A stretch of 64,000 nucleotides of DNA, taken from positions 62,001-126,000 of the forward strand of contig NZ_JBGCUE010000003.1 in assembly GCF_041102575.1 (NCBI RefSeq), given 5' to 3'. Shown here piece after piece: positions 49,527-59,111 of the stretch. The position numbers and the translations under genes were made by a program. The notes below the pieces were generated by a model, which was not told the origin of the DNA, ran no database searches, and worked only from the letters and a program-made list of their open reading frames with translations. How positions within the stretch are numbered: the first letter of the stretch is position 1; every line of letters begins with the position of its first letter. The stretch is from Tenuifilum sp. 4138str. GTDB lineage: Bacteria > Bacteroidota > Bacteroidia > Bacteroidales > Tenuifilaceae.

Positions 49527-51851
49527 ATGGCGAAAAAGGTTCTATCGGTTCTGGTCTTATGGGCGTTGGCTTTTGCTGCTCTATCGCAGCATGAGTTACC
49601 GCTCAATGGCCAATGGTTATTTAGGAGGGCAAACACAGGTGACGATTGGCTGCCTGCAACCGTTCCTGGTGCGGTTCATGTTGACCTTCAGGCCAATGGC
49701 CTAATTGGCAATCCATACCTTGGATGCAATAATATGCACTTGGCTTGGATTGATAGTGCCGATTGGGAGTACCGCAAAGTCTTTACTTTGCCCAAAGCCT
49801 TTAGCCCAAATAGGGATGTTGAGCTGGTGTTTGAAGGACTCGATACCTATGCCGATGTTTACCTGAACGGTGTGAAAGTACTATCGGCCGATAACATGTT
49901 CAGGCGGTGGACGGTTCCTTGCTCACGGTTCCTTAGCAAAGGGCAAAATGAGCTAAGGGTATTTTTCCGTTCTGCCGTTCGGATGGTCGATAGCATTGCC
50001 GGGCGTGGGAGTTACAGGTTGCCTGGCGGCGAATGGGCCTATGTCCGTAAGGCTGCATACCATTTTGGTTGGGACTGGGGCCCCCGATTTGTTACCTGTG
50101 GTATTTGGAAACCGGTTTACTTAAGGTTGGTCCCAAAAGTGCGAATCGAAAACCTTTCAATATCAACAATATCCGTTAGCAATCAAAGAGCTGTAATGGC
50201 TATCGATTTCGATATGGCAAGTGATGCCAAAAAACCATTGCGGCTAACCGTAACCGATGCTTCTACAGGCAAGATATACCTTGATACAACCATTCTGCCC
50301 AAAGGGCATGAGGTGAACGCACATTTTTATATTGATAGCCCTAAGCTCTGGTGGCCAAACGGAATGGGGGAGCAGTATCTAAATCGATTTAGAGTGCAGG
50401 TGTTTGAAGGGAAAAGGTTGGTTGATGATAGGGTGTGCGATGTAGGAATTAGAACCGTAAAGTTGATATCGGAGCCCGATAGCGCTGGGCAATCGTTTTA
50501 CTTTTTGGTAAACGGTTTGCCAATGTTTGCCAAGGGGGCAAACCTTATCCCACCCGACTTCTTTGTGCATAGCACTGCCGATTCGGCATGGGTTAAGCAG
50601 GTTGATTTAGCTGCCAAAAGCAATTTTAATATGCTTAGGGTTTGGGGTGGCGGTGTTTATGCACCCAATGCTTTTATGGAGGAGTGTACCCGCAAAGGCA
50701 TTCTGGTTTGGCACGACTTTATGTTTGCCTGTTCAATGTATCCATACAGTTCTGCTTTCCTTGCCAATGTAAAGGCTGAAGTTGTTGAACAGGTAAAACG
50801 CCTGCGCAGGCACACAAGCCTTGCGCTATGGTGTGGTAACAACGAGGTGGACGAGGGATGGCATAACTGGGGTTGGCAAAAGCAGCTTAGCGAGCTTGCG
50901 GGAGCAACCGATTCGGTATGGAATGGTTACGTTCAGCTTTTCCAGCAGCTTTTACCTGAGGCTGTAATGCGTTACGATTCCACCAGAAGTTACTGGCCGT
51001 CGTCGCCCATGTTTGGCTGGGGAAGAGCTGAAAGCACTACGCACGGCGATTCGCACTACTGGGGTGTGTGGTGGGGTAGGGAGCCCTTTGAGCGATACGC
51101 CCAAAGAATACCACGCTTTATGAGTGAGTACGGTTTTCAGGGTGCACCTTCCGAACAGGTTCTACGAATGTTTAACGACGGGTATAACCTGCCCGACTCG
51201 GCTCAACTGCTATGCCATCAAAAGCATCCGGTAGGATACCAAACCATAAATGAGTATATGGAACGCGAGGGGCTTAAGCCCAACGATTTGCTGGAGTGGA
51301 TGGACTATAGCCAATTGGTTCAGGCACAGGGTTACGCTCATGCCATAGAGGCGCATAGATTAGCATCGCCCTACTGTATGGGCACGCTGTACTGGCAGCT
51401 GAACGACTGCTGGCCTGTAGTGTCGTGGTCAGGTACTGACTATGCTGGAAAGTGGAAACGGGTTCAATACTACGTGCAAAATCTCTATAAACCTGTTATT
51501 GCAGGTGCCCATTTAGATGATACTTTGGTTGTGGTAAAAGCCGTATCCGATAGTATAAAGCCCATACAGGTAGATATTTCCGTTAGATTTTTTGACATCA
51601 ATGGAAATGAATTAAATCAACTTTACCAGAGTTTGACCTTGCAACCTAATGTTGCTGCTGAGGTTGGTAGAGTACCGCTTACCCTCGAGCTAATTGCTCG
51701 CAACGATATCTACCTGAGATTAACTGTTAGCATCGATAATGAAACGCGCTTTGAGAGCGTTTACTACTTTACCAAATCACCCCATAAGGATATTCTGGGT
51801 ATGGGAATGGTTCAACGAATAAGAGAGATAAAAAGGGAAACATCGGAATAA
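49527..51851 (+). CDS. beta-mannosidase-like glycoside hydrolase, GH2
   Basis: The 774 residues start with a signal peptide (ALSQ at about 20). The GH2 order follows: a jelly-roll (LPLNGQWLFRRANTGDDW, DVYLNGVKV), an immunoglobulin-like domain and a TIM barrel. The acid/base is in CGNNEVDEGW (Glu about 440) and the nucleophile in FMSEYGFQG (Glu about 534), with WDWGPRF and LRVWGGGVY as in beta-mannosidases. It would release mannose from beta-linked mannosides such as the Man-beta-1,4-GlcNAc core in the periplasm. The 122-bp gap before it has no clear promoter. A palindrome equal to the lacI operator lies at 50,379-50,392. Confidence 0.9.
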   Translation: MAKKVLSVLVLWALAFAALSQHELPLNGQWLFRRANTGDDWLPATVPGAVHVDLQANGLIGNPYLGCNNMHLAWIDSADWEYRKVFTLPKAFSPNRDVELVFEGLDTYADVYLNGVKVLSADNMFRRWTVPCSRFLSKGQNELRVFFRSAVRMVDSIAGRGSYRLPGGEWAYVRKAAYHFGWDWGPRFVTCGIWKPVYLRLVPKVRIENLSISTISVSNQRAVMAIDFDMASDAKKPLRLTVTDASTGKIYLDTTILPKGHEVNAHFYIDSPKLWWPNGMGEQYLNRFRVQVFEGKRLVDDRVCDVGIRTVKLISEPDSAGQSFYFLVNGLPMFAKGANLIPPDFFVHSTADSAWVKQVDLAAKSNFNMLRVWGGGVYAPNAFMEECTRKGILVWHDFMFACSMYPYSSAFLANVKAEVVEQVKRLRRHTSLALWCGNNEVDEGWHNWGWQKQLSELAGATDSVWNGYVQLFQQLLPEAVMRYDSTRSYWPSSPMFGWGRAESTTHGDSHYWGVWWGREPFERYAQRIPRFMSEYGFQGAPSEQVLRMFNDGYNLPDSAQLLCHQKHPVGYQTINEYMEREGLKPNDLLEWMDYSQLVQAQGYAHAIEAHRLASPYCMGTLYWQLNDCWPVVSWSGTDYAGKWKRVQYYVQNLYKPVIAGAHLDDTLVVVKAVSDSIKPIQVDISVRFFDINGNELNQLYQSLTLQPNVAAEVGRVPLTLELIARNDIYLRLTVSIDNETRFESVYYFTKSPHKDILGMGMVQRIREIKRETSE
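50379..50392. promoter_or_regulatory. second copy of the LacI-type palindrome, inside the GH2 gene
   Basis: CTAAATCGATTTAG, identical to 46,050-46,063, encodes part of YLNRFRV in the beta-mannosidase. A chance second copy of a given 14-mer in 64 kb is improbable. An auxiliary operator for looping or a roadblock is conceivable, as with intragenic lac O2. Confidence 0.45.
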
Positions 51852-51869
51852 ATCATAAACCTAAATAGT

Positions 51870-54818
51870 ATGAAACCATTGGTATTAGCAACGGTACTTT
51901 TGCAGGCTGTAAGCCTTTGGGCGCAGAAAGACCCTGCCGATTATGTAAACCCTTTCATTGGCACCGATTTTCATGGTCACACCTACCCAGGGGCTACTGT
52001 CCCCTTTGGAATGGTACAGCTAAGCCCTGATACACGCTTATCGGGATGGGATGGATGCTCGGGTTACCACTACACCGATAGGGTTATTTACGGATTCTCG
52101 CACACACACCTGAGCGGTACCGGTGCATCGGACTATGGTGATATTCTGTTTGCACCAGTTGTTGGTAAATCGCCCATTTTTGAGAGTAAAAAGTACTCAT
52201 CGCCATTTAACAAAAATAATGAGCAGGCAAAGGCTGGCTACTACTCGGTATTTCTGGACAAGTACAAGGTGAAAGCTGAGCTAACTACAACGGCAAGGGT
52301 GGGGTTTCACAAGTACACCTATGCTAAACCCAACGAACCAGCCATGGTCATTGATCTATCCCACCGCGATAAGGTATTGGAGGCATGGTTTAAGGTAGTG
52401 GGGAAAAACGAGCTGCGTGGCTATCGCCATTCGTCGCAATGGGCAAAAGACCAAAAAATCTATTTTGTAGCCCGATTCTCGGAGCCTTTTGCCTTGGGCC
52501 CCAAGTTTACCGACGATAGTGGGGAAATGAACACCCTTGTTAACGACGATGGCACGGTTGAGGTTCATGGAACCAAGCTAAAGGCATGGGTGCTGTTCCC
52601 AAAGCTGAAAAACAAAGTTTTACTGGTAAAGGTGGGCATATCCTTTGTGAGCGAGGAGGGAGCTCTCAAGAATCTTGAGGCTGAGGTTCCCGGCTGGGAT
52701 TTTGATGGCGTTGTTGAGGCAGCCCGCAAGTGGTGGAACGATGAATTATCAAAAATTCAGGTTGAAGGGGGCACCCCCGAGGAGTTAACCACGTTTTACA
52801 CAGCCATGTACCATGCCATGGTTGTCCCAAATATCTTTTCCGATGTGGACGGATTGTACCGCACTATGGATGGTAATGTACGTTACGCCAATGGTTTTAC
52901 ACCCTACACCGTGTTTTCCATTTGGGACACCTACCGTGCATGGCATCCGCTAATGACCATTATTGATACCAAGCGCACATCCGACTATATTAATACGTTT
53001 CTTTCGCACTACCGTTATGGAGGAAGGCTTCCGGTTTGGGAACTTGCAGCCAACGAAACCGATTGTATGATAGGTTACCACTCTGTTTCGGTAATTGCCG
53101 ATGCATGGATTAAGGGTATTCGTGGTTTTGATGCCGAGTATGCCTTTCAGGCCATGAAGCACAGCGCAAATCTTAATCACTTTGGATTGCTGTATTACAA
53201 GCGTTATGGTTTTATACCGGGCGATATGGAGCACGAATCGGTATCAAAAACCCTTGAGTACGCTTACGACGATTGGTGTATAGCTCAAATGGCAAAAGGT
53301 TTAGGGAAGCATGATGATTACAGCACGTTTATTAAGAGAGCTCAATCGTATAAAAACCTATACGACCCCGATACCCGACTAATGCGGCCACGCCTGAACG
53401 GAGGTTTTAAGCATAATTTTAACCCTGCCGAGGTTGACCAGCATTTCACTGAGGCCAACAGCTGGCAGTACAGCTTCTATGTGCCACATGATGTTACTGG
53501 TTTGATAAGTCTGCATGGGGGTATGGAAAAGTTCGAGGCAAAACTCGATGACCTCTTTAGTGCACCCTCGCAGCTTGCCGGCCGAAATCAGGTTGATATA
53601 ACAGGGTTAATTGGGCAGTACGCCCATGGTAATGAGCCAAGCCATCATATGGCATACCTTTACAACTATGTGGGTAAACCCTGGAAAACACAACAGCTTG
53701 TTAAACGTATTATGGTGGAGATGTATAGCCATAAGCCCGATGGTATTTGCGGTAACGAGGATTGTGGTCAGATGAGCGCATGGTACATCATGAGCGCCAT
53801 GGGTTTTTACCCGCTCTGCCCCGGTTCAACCCAGAATGCCATTGGCTCACCACTATTCCCAAAAATCGCTATAAACATTGAGAATGGTAAAAAATTCACG
53901 GTGATTGCTGAAAATTTAAGCAATCAAAACATCTACATTCAAAGTGCTACGCTAAATGGTAAGCCCATTACAAGGAGTTGGATTGACCACACCGAGATAA
54001 TGGCTGGTGGCGAACTGGTTTTAACTATGGACAGTATACCAAGCGATACCTGGGGTACTCAGCCAGTTGATTTGCCCAGCACCTCAATTAATGAAAATCC
54101 AATAACAATAGCGCCATTTTTAGTTGCAGCATCTGATGTATTTACCGATACCTTAACAGTTGCCATTTCATCGGTTCAGCCCGATGCTCAAATTTTTTAC
54201 TCTGTTGAACCGCTGGACAAACCCCTGCCTAAAACCAATTGGAAGCAAGGAAATAGGGTAACCCTTACTGAAAGCCAAAAGATTCGCGCCTTTGCTATTT
54301 TGCCCAATGGGCAAACAAGTGCCGTTGTTGAAGGTACATACAGAAGGGTGAACAGCATTGCCAATGTTCAGCTGAAATCAAAATACAGTTCACTCTACAC
54401 GGCTGGAGGCGATTTGGGCTTGGTTGATGGGGTGAGAGGAGCTAAGAACTTTAGGATTGGCGGGTGGCAAGGCTACCAAGGACAAGATTTTGAGGCCGTT
54501 GTCGATTTGGGTGAGGTAAAGCCAGTAAAGCAAATTTCTGCGGGTTTTCTTCAGGATGCAAGTCCTTGGATAATGATGCCTCGCGAGGTGAGTTTTTCGG
54601 TATCCACCGATGGGCAAAGCTTTGTTGAGGTTGGAACTATTAAAAGCGATATTCCCGAAAACCTGATGGACCCTACCATTAAAGACTTTACAGCTAATGT
54701 TGATACTAAAGCCCGATTTGTAAAAGTGTATGCAAAGGCATTTGGTCCTCTTCCTTCGTGGCACGAGAGTGCCGGTGAGCCATCTTGGCTTTTTATTGAT
54801 GAAATTACCATAAAGTAA
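51870..54818 (+). CDS. alpha-mannosidase, GH92, with C-terminal F5/8-like domain
   Basis: The 982 residues begin with a signal peptide (SLWAQ). The GH92 start YVNPFIGTDFHGHTYPGATV with PFGMVQLSPDT is followed by the family blocks TEANSWQYSF (about 525), GNEPSHHMAYLYNY, and GNEDCGQMSAWY with GFYPLCPG. GH92 enzymes are calcium-dependent exo-alpha-mannosidases, often alpha-1,2. After about residue 750 comes an FN3-like chitobiase-C domain and then an F5/8 type C-like carbohydrate-binding domain. The gene lies 18 bases after the GH2 gene and 12 before the GH20 gene, so the three glycosidases are co-expressed. Confidence 0.93.
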   Translation: MKPLVLATVLLQAVSLWAQKDPADYVNPFIGTDFHGHTYPGATVPFGMVQLSPDTRLSGWDGCSGYHYTDRVIYGFSHTHLSGTGASDYGDILFAPVVGKSPIFESKKYSSPFNKNNEQAKAGYYSVFLDKYKVKAELTTTARVGFHKYTYAKPNEPAMVIDLSHRDKVLEAWFKVVGKNELRGYRHSSQWAKDQKIYFVARFSEPFALGPKFTDDSGEMNTLVNDDGTVEVHGTKLKAWVLFPKLKNKVLLVKVGISFVSEEGALKNLEAEVPGWDFDGVVEAARKWWNDELSKIQVEGGTPEELTTFYTAMYHAMVVPNIFSDVDGLYRTMDGNVRYANGFTPYTVFSIWDTYRAWHPLMTIIDTKRTSDYINTFLSHYRYGGRLPVWELAANETDCMIGYHSVSVIADAWIKGIRGFDAEYAFQAMKHSANLNHFGLLYYKRYGFIPGDMEHESVSKTLEYAYDDWCIAQMAKGLGKHDDYSTFIKRAQSYKNLYDPDTRLMRPRLNGGFKHNFNPAEVDQHFTEANSWQYSFYVPHDVTGLISLHGGMEKFEAKLDDLFSAPSQLAGRNQVDITGLIGQYAHGNEPSHHMAYLYNYVGKPWKTQQLVKRIMVEMYSHKPDGICGNEDCGQMSAWYIMSAMGFYPLCPGSTQNAIGSPLFPKIAINIENGKKFTVIAENLSNQNIYIQSATLNGKPITRSWIDHTEIMAGGELVLTMDSIPSDTWGTQPVDLPSTSINENPITIAPFLVAASDVFTDTLTVAISSVQPDAQIFYSVEPLDKPLPKTNWKQGNRVTLTESQKIRAFAILPNGQTSAVVEGTYRRVNSIANVQLKSKYSSLYTAGGDLGLVDGVRGAKNFRIGGWQGYQGQDFEAVVDLGEVKPVKQISAGFLQDASPWIMMPREVSFSVSTDGQSFVEVGTIKSDIPENLMDPTIKDFTANVDTKARFVKVYAKAFGPLPSWHESAGEPSWLFIDEITIK

Positions 54819-54830
54819 AAAGCTTATGCC

Positions 54831-57086
54831 ATGCGTAAATTATTGATATTGGTTCTGGTGTTAGCGGTTTTCATATCGTGCAGCAAGAATAGCGATGTAA
54901 ACATTATACCCAAGCCCGTAAATCTTAAACAGGCCGAGGGCAATTTTTCCATTAGCGACAAAACGATAGTTAGAGCCGATAGCGCCGATAGTGTTGCTGT
55001 AAATAATGCAATTTCCCTTGTTGAACTGCTGAACCAAAAAGGGGTAGGCTGTAATTTTAAGCCTGAAGTAGGAGTTGATTCCACCAGTAGCATTGTTTTT
55101 ACTACAAAGGGTTGCCCCGATAGCTTGGGTGCTGATGGCTACATGTTGAGTATTGGACCCGAGCTTATCATCATTAATGCAAATGGGGCTGCTGGTTTTT
55201 TCTATGCCATACAAACCCTCAGGCAACTGATGCCCGCCAATTTCGAAAAAAACGATTTCAGGCAAAAATCGGTAACAGTACCTTGTCTTAATGTTATTGA
55301 TAAGCCGCGTTTCCCCTGGCGGGGGCTTAACCTTGACTGTTGCCGTCATTTTATGTCCAAAGATTTTGTGAAGCGCTACATCGACCTGTTGGCATACCAT
55401 AAAATGAACGTACTGCACTGGCACATCACCGAAGATCAGGGCTGGCGAATAGAGATAAAGAAGTACCCTAAATTAACTGAGGTTGGGGCTTGGCGGACCA
55501 ATGCCGATGGAACGGTTTACGGGGGTTTCTATACCCAAGATGACATTCGCGAGGTGGTTTCATACGCCGCAAAACGCCATGTGACGGTAGTTCCTGAAAT
55601 TGAGATGCCCGGGCATTCAGTGGCCGCTTTGGCGTCATACCCGAACCTTTCTTGTACAGGAGAGCCATTAAAGGTTGAAACCAGCTGGGGCGTTTTTAAG
55701 GATATTTACTGTGCCGGGAACGATTCTACCTTCATCTTTTTACAGGACGTTCTTACTGAGGTTGTGGAACTCTTTCCTTCGCCATACATTCATATCGGCG
55801 GCGATGAGGCGCCTAAGTATCGTTGGGAGAACTGCCCAAAATGCAATGCAAGGCTTCATAATGTGAAATTAAATAGCTACGAGGAGCTACAGCGTTACTT
55901 CATTAGCCGAATAGCAAAATTTTTGGAGAGCAAAGGGAAAACCATTATTGGCTGGGATGAGATTCTGGAGGGGGGCAGGCCGCACAATGCTATGGTTCAG
56001 GCATGGCGTGGTATCGATAGGGCTACGGAAGCCCTGAACGCCAACGCACCGGTTATTGTGTCGCCAACAAGCCACTGTTACTTCGACTATCCCGTTGAGG
56101 TTACCAACCTGCAAAAGGTTTACAGCTTCGACCCCGTACCCGCTCAAGTCGATTCAGCAAAGGTTTCGCTGATTCTTGGTGGCGAGTGTAACATGTGGAC
56201 AGAGTATGCCCCTCAGGAAACAGTCGATTCAAAGGTGTTCCCGCGTATGCTTGCCATTGCAGAGGTTTTGTGGACATATCCACAGGAACGAAACTACAAC
56301 GAGTTTCTTAAACGGGTTCGTAACCATTATGCACGTTTAGAGGCTTTGGGCGTATCCTATGGTTTTGAGCAATCGGCTGTTGAGTTTAAATCAAGTATAG
56401 GTGATGATAAAAAGTCCATTTGTGTTGAGATGAATAAAGGGCAGGAAAATCTTATTATTCGATATACCACAAATGGAGATGAGCCAACCCAGAATAGCGC
56501 ACGCTATCGTAAACCAATTGTTTTAACTTCGTCATCAATCTTAAAGGCTGCTGCATTTAACAATGGCAAACGGGTGGGTGATGTTTTTGAACGATCATTT
56601 GTGGTATCGAAAAGTTTAGGTAAACCCATAATGCTTGGTTTTGTTCCTGCCGAAAAGTATTTGGGCGGTAGTCGGCAGGCTCTTGTTGATGGCCGGCTGG
56701 GAACACCCAAGTATAACGATGGCATTTGGCAAGCCGTTCAGGGAAGCAATATGGAAGCTACCATTGACCTTGGTGCTAATCAGCGAATAAGTAGTATTTC
56801 TCTGGGCTTTTTACAAAATATTCCCTCATGGATATTCCTGCCCAAACGGGTAGATGTTTTTGTTTCAGGTGATAGTATATCCTTTGAGCCAATTGCCCAG
56901 ATGCATTGTCCTGATAACATAACGCGCCAACCTCTTGTAGTTTATAGGTTTAATGCTTCTGCAGGAAAGGAAATCATGGGGCGTTACGTGCGTTTTGTTG
57001 CCCATAATCCAGGTCCCTGCCCTGAGTGGCATCCAGCATCGGGTTCACCTACCTGGATTTTTGCCGATGAGGTTGTGGTGGAATAA
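54831..57086 (+). CDS. beta-N-acetylhexosaminidase lipoprotein, GH20
   Basis: The 751 residues start with a lipoprotein signal (AVFISCSK). A GH20b domain precedes the catalytic barrel, which has WRGLNLDCCRHF, HWHITEDQGWRIEIK and the catalytic pair Asp325-Glu326 in HIGGDEAPKYRW. The C-terminal quarter repeats the chitobiase-C and F5/8-like plan seen in the preceding GH92 protein. It removes terminal GlcNAc or GalNAc from glycans. Together with the two mannosidases it fits dismantling of N-glycan-type structures. It ends the plus-strand cluster, converging on the rng terminator. Confidence 0.93.
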   Translation: MRKLLILVLVLAVFISCSKNSDVNIIPKPVNLKQAEGNFSISDKTIVRADSADSVAVNNAISLVELLNQKGVGCNFKPEVGVDSTSSIVFTTKGCPDSLGADGYMLSIGPELIIINANGAAGFFYAIQTLRQLMPANFEKNDFRQKSVTVPCLNVIDKPRFPWRGLNLDCCRHFMSKDFVKRYIDLLAYHKMNVLHWHITEDQGWRIEIKKYPKLTEVGAWRTNADGTVYGGFYTQDDIREVVSYAAKRHVTVVPEIEMPGHSVAALASYPNLSCTGEPLKVETSWGVFKDIYCAGNDSTFIFLQDVLTEVVELFPSPYIHIGGDEAPKYRWENCPKCNARLHNVKLNSYEELQRYFISRIAKFLESKGKTIIGWDEILEGGRPHNAMVQAWRGIDRATEALNANAPVIVSPTSHCYFDYPVEVTNLQKVYSFDPVPAQVDSAKVSLILGGECNMWTEYAPQETVDSKVFPRMLAIAEVLWTYPQERNYNEFLKRVRNHYARLEALGVSYGFEQSAVEFKSSIGDDKKSICVEMNKGQENLIIRYTTNGDEPTQNSARYRKPIVLTSSSILKAAAFNNGKRVGDVFERSFVVSKSLGKPIMLGFVPAEKYLGGSRQALVDGRLGTPKYNDGIWQAVQGSNMEATIDLGANQRISSISLGFLQNIPSWIFLPKRVDVFVSGDSISFEPIAQMHCPDNITRQPLVVYRFNASAGKEIMGRYVRFVAHNPGPCPEWHPASGSPTWIFADEVVVE

Positions 57087-57290
57087 AAAAGCGGTTAATC
57101 CTATTTCCGGAAATACTGACTCTAAATGGTAGTTTGAAGCTAATTTAGTTCCGAGTGAAAAACTCTGCAAGCCACCCATCTTATTAACATAAGGGGATAA
57201 ATACCATTAATGCTTTCTTCATTCCTCTTAGAGAATATGTTGAGTAGGGGTTTTACTAATTCTTAAAACTTAAGCAGGGCAGTAGAGATT

Positions 57291-57327
57291 TTAAAAATAA
57301 AAAAGGGGTGTCATGCCTTGACACCCC
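57291..57327 (-). terminator. intrinsic terminator of the RNase G gene
   Basis: Arms GGGGTGTCA (57,305-57,313) and TGACACCCC (57,319-57,327) form a perfect 9-bp stem with a 5-base loop. On the minus strand a T-rich tract follows. It lies 11 bases past the rng stop. The rest of 57,087-57,290 shows no gene. Confidence 0.9.
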
Positions 57328-57337
57328 ACATGGTTGG

Positions 57338-58888
57338 CTAAAACTCTATCTCGTTATCGTGTTTATCAAAGAAATGGTACTCCAGAAAATGGTACGACGA
57401 CATGGGTAATAGGTTAATGGCGCACTTAAACCTCAAAGCCCACATAAACCGTTTAGAAAAGAATCCCTTTTTTATGTAAGCAGCAATGTAAGGGTGTAGC
57501 TTAATGGTAACGGAGCGATACTTTTTGCTTGCGCATATCAGCGAAAGCTGGTTCTCAATTTGTTCATCGAGCAGGATTGTGGCTGTAACCTTTCCGCTTC
57601 CGTTACAGGCAGGGCACTTCTCGCTGGTGTCGATGTGCATTTCGGGCCGAACCCGTTGGCGGGTAATTTGCATGAGCCCGAACTTTGTTAGCGGCAGAAT
57701 ATTGTGCTTGGCACGGTCGCGGCTCATGAGCTCCTTCATGCGCTCGTACACCATCTGCTTGTTCTCGTTGCTATGCATGTCGATAAAATCGACAACAATA
57801 ATACCGCCCATATCGCGCAACCTGAGTTGCCGGGCAATCTCGTCGGTTGCGGCCAGGTTAACCTCAAGGGCGTTTGTTTCCTGATCGTTCGACGATTTGG
57901 AGCGGTTACCGCTGTTCACATCAATCACATGAAGCGCCTCAGTGTGTTCAATAATAAGATATGCTCCGCTTTTAATTGAAACCGTTCGGCCAAAGAGCGA
58001 TTTAATTTGCTTTTCAACGCCAAACTGGTCAAATATGGGCACATTCCCGTTGTAAAGCTTTACAATTTTTTCCTTTTCGGGCGCAATGCTCTCAATGTAT
58101 TCGCGTATTTCTTCGTAAACATTCTCGTCGTTCACATGAATGCTGTTGAACGATCCGTTAAGCATATCCCTCAGGATAGCCGAGGTGCGTTTGATTTCAC
58201 TGGTAAGCAGAACCGGATAACCCGGATTCTTAAGTTTTTCAACGGTGATTTCCCACCTTTTAATTAAGCTGCGCAACTCTGCATCGAGTACTGCAACCTT
58301 TTTGCCCTCGGCGGCAGTGCGGACAATAACCCCAAAATTCTTTGGAATAATACTTTCCATTAACCTTTTTAGTCGCTTGCGCTCCTCTGGGGAAGTAATT
58401 TTTTGCGAAATTGAAACCTTGTCGTTAAAGGGCACAAGAACGATATTCCGGCCGGCAATTGATATTTCAGAGGTGAGTCTTGGCCCTTTGGTTGAAATGG
58501 GCTCCTTGGCAATTTGCACCATTATCGGTTGCCCAGGGTTAAGCACATCGGTTATTTTCCCACCCTTATCAATGTCGGGAAGCATCCCATACTTTGAAAT
58601 GGGAATGGTTTTGTTTTTCCGCGAGTAGTGATCCTGAACGAACTTCTGGAGTGTTTTAAACTGTGGCCCAAGGTCGAGGTAGTGAAGGAATGCGTCCTTT
58701 TCGTAGCCCACATCTACAAAGGCTGCATTCAACCCGGGCATAATTTTTTTTACTTTACCGAGATAGATGTCGCCAACCGAGAACTGAACGTTGCTCCGCT
58801 CCTTGTTGAGCTCCACCAGCTGCTTGTTTTCGAGCAGGGCAATCGCAACTTCAGTGTCACGAACATCGATGATTAGCTCGGTATTCAC
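57338..58888 (-). CDS. rng: ribonuclease G/E family endoribonuclease
   Basis: The 516 residues have the RNase E/G catalytic plan: an S1 RNA-binding domain (VGDIYLGKVKKIMPGLNAAF), a 5'-sensor and RNase H-like region, a DNase I-like catalytic part (HVIDVNSGN, then GGIIVVDFIDM) and the zinc-link CPACNGSG. It cuts single-stranded AU-rich RNA in rRNA maturation and mRNA decay. The C-terminal scaffold of E. coli RNase E is absent, as usual for Bacteroidota. It lies downstream of HU and the small basic protein, a common order in this phylum. Confidence 0.94.
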   Translation of the reverse strand: MNTELIIDVRDTEVAIALLENKQLVELNKERSNVQFSVGDIYLGKVKKIMPGLNAAFVDVGYEKDAFLHYLDLGPQFKTLQKFVQDHYSRKNKTIPISKYGMLPDIDKGGKITDVLNPGQPIMVQIAKEPISTKGPRLTSEISIAGRNIVLVPFNDKVSISQKITSPEERKRLKRLMESIIPKNFGVIVRTAAEGKKVAVLDAELRSLIKRWEITVEKLKNPGYPVLLTSEIKRTSAILRDMLNGSFNSIHVNDENVYEEIREYIESIAPEKEKIVKLYNGNVPIFDQFGVEKQIKSLFGRTVSIKSGAYLIIEHTEALHVIDVNSGNRSKSSNDQETNALEVNLAATDEIARQLRLRDMGGIIVVDFIDMHSNENKQMVYERMKELMSRDRAKHNILPLTKFGLMQITRQRVRPEMHIDTSEKCPACNGSGKVTATILLDEQIENQLSLICASKKYRSVTIKLHPYIAAYIKKGFFSKRFMWALRFKCAINLLPMSSYHFLEYHFFDKHDNEIEF

Positions 58889-58986
58889 TTTTTAGGTGTA
58901 TTTTTTGGTTAGCGATTAAACAATGCAACCTAAAGCACCTTGAGGCACTTTAGGTTGCTTATGTCACCATGCTGATTAGCAAATGG

Positions 58987-59082
58987 TTATCTATTTTTCT
59001 TTTTATGGCGGTTCTTACGTAGGCGTTTTTTACGCTTGTGGGTTGCCATCTTGTGTCTTTTTCTTTTCTTTCCGCTTGGCAT
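58987..59082 (-). CDS. 31-residue very basic protein, probably ribosome-associated
   Basis: Starting at 59,082 the frame reads MPSGKKRKRHKMATHKRKKR and then eleven more residues, LRKNRHKKKNR. More than half of the residues are Lys or Arg, with several His. Similar small basic proteins occur at this place beside HU in Bacteroidota and recall the bS22/AURKAIP1-COX24 type of ribosomal proteins, but this match is from memory and uncertain. It is too short for most gene finders. It lies 29 bases after HU and 98 before rng. Confidence 0.75.
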   Translation of the reverse strand: MPSGKKRKRHKMATHKRKKRLRKNRHKKKNR

Positions 59083-59111
59083 TGTGGTAAATTTTGATTG
59101 TTAGTACTAAA

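Noticed and set aside
49205-49636. A 143-residue minus-strand frame across the ROK-GH2 gap
   Set aside because: It overlaps two well-supported plus-strand genes and has no recognisable domain.
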